62,000 nucleotides of DNA, taken from Glandiceps talaboti. Taxonomy: Eukaryota; Hemichordata; Enteropneusta; Spengelidae. Below are positions 49,722 through 62,000 of this stretch, piece by piece. A program made the position numbers and the translations under genes. Within the stretch, counting starts at the first letter, position 1, and the number at the start of each line of letters is the position of its first letter. The notes under the pieces were generated by a model, which worked only from the letters and a program-made list of their open reading frames with translations, ran no database searches and was not told where the DNA came from. The stretch covers positions 615,001 through 677,000 of the forward strand of contig NC_135558.1 in NCBI RefSeq assembly GCF_964340395.1. The letters are read 5' to 3'.

Positions 49722-49965
49722 GTTATTGCTATGGTTTCCATCAGGACTAACACCTATCAACTTCGCGTTATTGCTATGGTTTCCATCAGGACTAACGCCT
49801 ATCAACTTAGCGTTATTGCTATGGTTTCCATCAGGACTAACACCTATCAACTTCGCGTTATTGCTATGGTTTCCATCAGGACTAACGCCTATCAACTTAG
49901 CGTTATTGCTATGGTTTCCATCAGGACTAACGCCTATCAACTTCGCGTTACTGTTATTGCTCTGC
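49722..49965. repeat. 45-bp tandem repeat
   Basis: Five full units (starts 49722, 49767, 49812, 49857, 49902) and one partial. Units alternate between ACACCTATCAACTTCGC and ACGCCTATCAACTTAGC endings, giving a 90-bp dimer. 45 is divisible by three, so the reading frames stay open and give false ORFs on both strands. Confidence 0.95.
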
Positions 49966-51888
49966 TCTCCATCACGGAATCAACTAGTTGTCGTTTAAAA
50001 CTTTATAGGAATTCTGGTGTTATTCGGGAAGTTTGTTCAAATGTTTCTCGAGCAATACTTCACTAAATATCCTTTTTATAAAATGTACGAAATCCTTTAC
50101 ACGAAACAGCTTTCAAACATTGATGATGTCTGTCTCTTCGAAACATCTCGACGATTTCTATAGTATTCATGAACTTAGGCAGGTATAAAACAAAAACAAA
50201 AAACACTAGACTGCGAGACGAGCTCAAAAACTATTTTACCACACATAAGGTCAGTCTAAATGGAATTCAACAGACGTCGCTGTGACTTTTAGTAATGTTC
50301 CATTCTCCGATTACGTTTTAGTAAATATATCGAGTTTCGGTGATTGGTAACATTTGTAATTTAATGAAGTGATGAACATTAACAATTTCATATGACTTGG
50401 TATGAGGTTGAGTATACTTGTAATTGATTCTACGATAGTTTTCATTCCAATCACAGCAGTGCGTCTTTAGAGTAAATCAAAACCATATATATATAGTTAT
50501 ATCAACGTATGGTTTTTATTAGCCTGGTAAATGGAACCAAGTGTTCAGTTGAATTAATCTTCACATTTGTTTACTCTACATGTCTAGTCTAGAAAGGAGG
50601 ACGTTCTTTCTTTTTTAAAAGCCTAGTTCGGATTAGGATTATAATGTAAGTGTGAAAAACAAATGTCTGGAAGAGATATAGAAAACGAAGGCCCCGACGA
50701 AGAAAGAATATATATGGGCATTTTATACATGGCTGAGAACTTGGCATTGAATCCCTGGTCTTTTAACGTTCTCTAGTCTTTCCCCTGTATCTCTTCACGC
50801 GTCTGTACATACTACAACTACACGATTTTCTTGTGAATGTTGACTTTTTCCCCCCTTTTTTTTTCTTTCACCTGTGTTTTTCCCCCTTTTTAGTATTTCA
50901 ACCTACTAGTATATTCTACATTTAAATTCCTTGTGCAAATTCATCACATAATCTGAGACACTGAAAAGAAGCTACATAAAAGTGTATAGAAAGTGCAAGC
51001 AATCTACTGTGAAATACTAATGTGGTTGTGAATAAATACAGTGATTTATTCTTGATGGTCCTATTCATCTAATAGAGGTATTTGAGACATGCAAATCACA
51101 CACAGCGATTATCAATCAACTTAACTCCTAATCTTCAGTATCTGAGAGACATGTTCAATTATTTCGGATTAGTTTCCATGACGGATGCGATGGCTTACAA
51201 CATTTTAAAAAGAGGCTTATGTGCGCTTCCCGATCTATTAAATACAGAAGTACAATATTGAATGCTGTAGGCTTGAAGAGTGTCGGCTTTTCTCAATAAA
51301 TCGACACTGACACGTGACTTTATTCACTTTTTTTTCTATAATCTGCAGGGAGGTTTAAGTGTCACGACCGTATTTCCTGTTTTGACCTTTTGTATTATTG
51401 AATTACATTAAATCAAACTGAAATCTTGGCGTTTTATATTTGTAACTGGGGGGTCAACGAATTGTGCGTCGACGTTAATTATCCAGGCATGCGTGTTCTG
51501 TGAGTGGCGCGTTAGTTTAGATTTTCCCATGTTGCCAATTTGAAATTCCGCTACTTTTTAATGAAGATCTTTCTTAATGAGCCTATCTTATGTTTAAACC
51601 GCTCTCACACTATTAGTCACATGATTCTCAATCGTCAATTATAACTCAACTTCATTTCCACGTCTTGTGAAGAAGATTCGAATAAAATGATTATGAGTCA
51701 GAATTGTTGGTTGTGTCATGATCCATCCCTAACAGAGCTCTCTGCATGAGGCCGTCGAGGGGTGGCCTCTAGTGTTGTGACCAACTCATATAAGCATACG
51801 TGACTGGTAATACTATTTTTCGGCCATCGAGAGGTAAAACTTAATAGCTAACCTGATTTGGAAATTTGAAGGCAGTTCGTCGACAACG
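49966..51888. other. Upstream region of the second esterase gene
   Basis: No coding region supported. TATAAG at 51788-51793 lies about 95 bp before the ATG at 51889 and could be a core promoter element. Confidence 0.45.
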
Positions 51889-60034
<8,146 letters not shown>

Positions 60035-60069
60035 TAAGGTTCAGTAATGCTATAGGCATGGCAAAGTGT

Positions 60070-60155
60070 CTGTCTGTCTGTCTGTGTGTGTGTGTGTGTG
60101 TGTGTGTGGATGTGTGTCTGTCTGTCTGTTTGTTTGTTTGTTCGTTTGTTTGTTG
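60070..60155. repeat. CTGT/GT/GTTT microsatellites
   Basis: Short CTGT, GTGT and GTTT runs just after the stop codon of esterase 2, in the presumed 3' untranslated region. Confidence 0.9.
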
Positions 60156-60543
60156 TTTATCTCTCTGTATTTAGCTTTCAAAATATATGCCTCTTATGAT
60201 CCATACAAGATTTGGTACGGTGGTTGGCAAGTAGAGGGTTTGTTGCAAGCTCCAATTTCACGATAAACGAGGGATAGAATAATCAAGGATTTTCCCACCG
60301 TTTCTGCAAAAGTCAGTAGTAATCTCGGCTAGATTAAATAGTTTTATCTCAATTTTAAATTTTCGATGTTGTCATTTAGATTGTTGACTGTTCCATATAT
60401 TCATATCTCATACCATTGGCATGATCGTCTAATGTTTGGCGCGAAAATGAGTAACAGGAACATAACCGTGACATGTGCATACTACTATATTGCACATGTA
60501 ATGTATGTGAACAAACGCTTTATAGATGAGGCACTTTTACCCC

Positions 60544-60603
60544 TGTGTAATGTAATGTAATGTAATGTAATGTAATGTAATGTAATGTAATGTAATGTAA
60601 TGT
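60544..60603. repeat. (TAATG)n pentanucleotide array
   Basis: Twelve TAATG units. Confidence 0.95.
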
Positions 60604-60823
60604 GATGTCTATTAATAATCCCTGTCATCATGCGTTCTAAATATGTGTAAATTTTTACTGACGACATAACCATTTTTAAAGAGGGTATTATTATACTAAG
60701 TGTATTAAGAAATGAGAAATAATTCAAATTTCCTCTGGCGAACATTTCTCAAGAGTTAAAGCACAACAGTCGTCTGATTTACATACACACGCGTTGGGGT
60801 CCCACGCTAGGAAACCTTGCCAG

Positions 60824-61011
60824 TAACTACGGACGCTCAAACGAGCAAAGTTTTGCCGAATTCAACTTGGGAGGGATATAAAGAGCTAGCAAAGTTAAAA
60901 TTGGTTTACAACGATCCCGACATGCGCATGCGTAATCGGACGACTACTAAACTTTCAAGTTTATTTGTTTGTGTTATATTGACGTCAGTAACGTTGTGTT
61001 GTACACTATGA
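60824..61011 (+). CDS. Candidate alternative last exon of esterase 2
   Basis: After an acceptor (CCTTGCCAG), 188 nt stay open to a stop at 61009. Joined to esterase 2 exon 2 (which ends CAA G, phase 1) it reads in frame, adding VTTDAQTSKVLPNSTWEGY..., a charged stretch (NDPDMRMRNRTTT) and a hydrophobic end (SLFVCVILTSVTLCCTL). The total would be 656 residues, an exact codon number. The hydrophobic tail mimics the 59928 exon. Alternative 3' exons that set the C-terminal tail are known for acetylcholinesterases. It could also be the last exon of an unrelated gene or chance. Confidence 0.4.
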
Positions 61012-61064
61012 AATAATGTAATTGCATATGTAATGATAGTTAATATCGAATTTTTTTTACCATG

Positions 61065-61215
61065 TCAAAATTATTTGGACAATCAGACAAAAAAGAACAA
61101 TAGATTGGGGAATAAATTTGACGATGTATTAAATATGTATAGTTACCATGTACGTGGTGGAATGTCTGTTGGTATTTTGATGGAACACATTCTTAAGATA
61201 TCATTAATTGAAGAT
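61065..61215 (+). other. Weak candidate exon
   Basis: An open stretch (NNRLGNKFDDVLNMYSYHV..., ending ISLIED) precedes a good donor (GAT|GTAAGT at 61216). No homology recognised and the start is not defined. Confidence 0.2.
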
Positions 61216-62000
61216 GTAAGTGGTTCCTATCATCGCAATCTGGATGTTTAAAGTGTGATTGTTGGTATTACATAGATATTTATTATTATACATATTTAAT
61301 GAATGGATTTTCACTAACAATATCATTTTGACCTGTCAATACAGACAAGGAAAAAAGTAAGAGAGAGTTGGATGTTTTTTCGATGTTTTTCCATTTTTAT
61401 TTGCAGAGACATGAAGAATATGTAATTAAGTTGGTATAATACTGTGTTGTGAATCCATGTTGTAACAAAGTACACTATATATATACTACGACATCAGATT
61501 TAAAACTAAATTTTGAAGATCCTGTTTAATACTTAAGTTTAACTATATAATAAGACATTCATAGCACTTTACTATTCTTAGCCCTTAGAAAAGTAAGTAT
61601 TTCAATAGTTATAGCATTTGACCTTCAAGAAAAAAGTCAAGGTCAAATTTATAAAGTGTATCATGAAATCATCACTATTGACATACCTTTGTATGTGATG
61701 CATTTCCTAGAACACAAGATAAAAGTTTAGCATTGTTAGCATTTGACCTTGCGATCCCTGTGATCAAATTATCAATTATATAGTTTGCATATTGTAAGTA
61801 TGATAATTTGTGGAACGATTTTTCGGAAATGATGTCGAACTTTGCGATATATGATCGTCACTTGAATATATTCTGCATAAGATAATTCAAAATCAATGTT
61901 TTGTCAAGTTTTTTGAGGGGAGGGTCTAGTATGTACAGAGAAAAGTATCGCTTTAAAGTATATACTATCAAACATTAGGTGTACACGTGTGTACATAATG
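61216..62000. other. Gene-free stretch
   Basis: AT-rich DNA. TTGACCTT/AAGGTCAA motifs recur at about 61618-61644 and 61744. No gene supported. Confidence 0.45.

Noticed and set aside
49635-50066. 143-codon repeat protein
   Set aside because: Open only because the 45-bp repeat is a multiple of three; the opposite strand is open too, and no start, signal or homology supports it.

Overview
This window is nuclear DNA of an animal, most likely a marine invertebrate (a lophotrochozoan or an invertebrate deuterostome; the phylum cannot be fixed from sequence alone). It is AT-rich. Genes are split by GT-AG introns (one GC-AG). Wreckage of LINEs, SINE-like and TIR elements is common, and there is a very large load of simple repeats, above all (TACA)n/(TGTA)n arrays. 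There is no prokaryotic architecture: no operons, rRNA or CRISPR. Most long open frames here are artefacts of tandem repeats.

Five loci look like real genes once exons are joined by splice signal and phase. (1) A minus-strand gene at 8266-11685, four exons, 388 codons from the first ATG, encodes an unrecognised coiled-coil membrane protein. (2) A plus-strand seven-exon DNase II gene lies at 13013-18536, with a hydrophobic C-terminal tail. (3) A two-exon gene at 30248-31186 encodes a 109-residue secreted precursor with signal peptide, acidic spacer, Lys-Arg site and an 8-cysteine C-terminal peptide. (4) and (5) Two plus-strand cholinesterase-like/carboxylesterase paralogues lie at 37315-41663 and 51889-60034. 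They share a three-exon layout, intron phases (2, 1) and a hydrophobic, GPI-signal-like last exon. A second phase-compatible last exon for the downstream paralogue lies at 60824-61011.

Relics of the same families are present: an orphan DNase II exon on the minus strand (3779-3915) and a decayed esterase exon (43682-43778) between the two esterase genes. This points to local duplication and loss.

Mobile-element content: LINE remnants at 1-1934 (+), 18880-19640 (-), 42013-42330 (-), 44378-45200 (-) and 46328-47345 (+); a SINE-like unit near 47480-47810; a dispersed TIR family flanked by TAA with four copies (11078, 24640, 33870, 48623); a 157-bp TIR element flanked by 12-bp direct repeats (46159); several foldback elements (3086, 13573, 26448); and Tigger-like AACGAA repeats (19635). 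Tandem arrays include a 31-copy, 41-bp minisatellite in intron 2 of the second esterase gene, nearly every unit carrying a perfect CArg-type CC(A/T)6GG decamer, and a 1.2-kb CCTA/CCCA/CTCC/CATA array in the same intron. The gene-free stretches at 6.5-8.2, 11.8-12.9, 20.9-24.6, 24.9-26.4, 26.8-28.3, 31.2-33.1, 35.9-37.3, 50.0-51.9 and 61.2-62.0 kb show no gene I can support.
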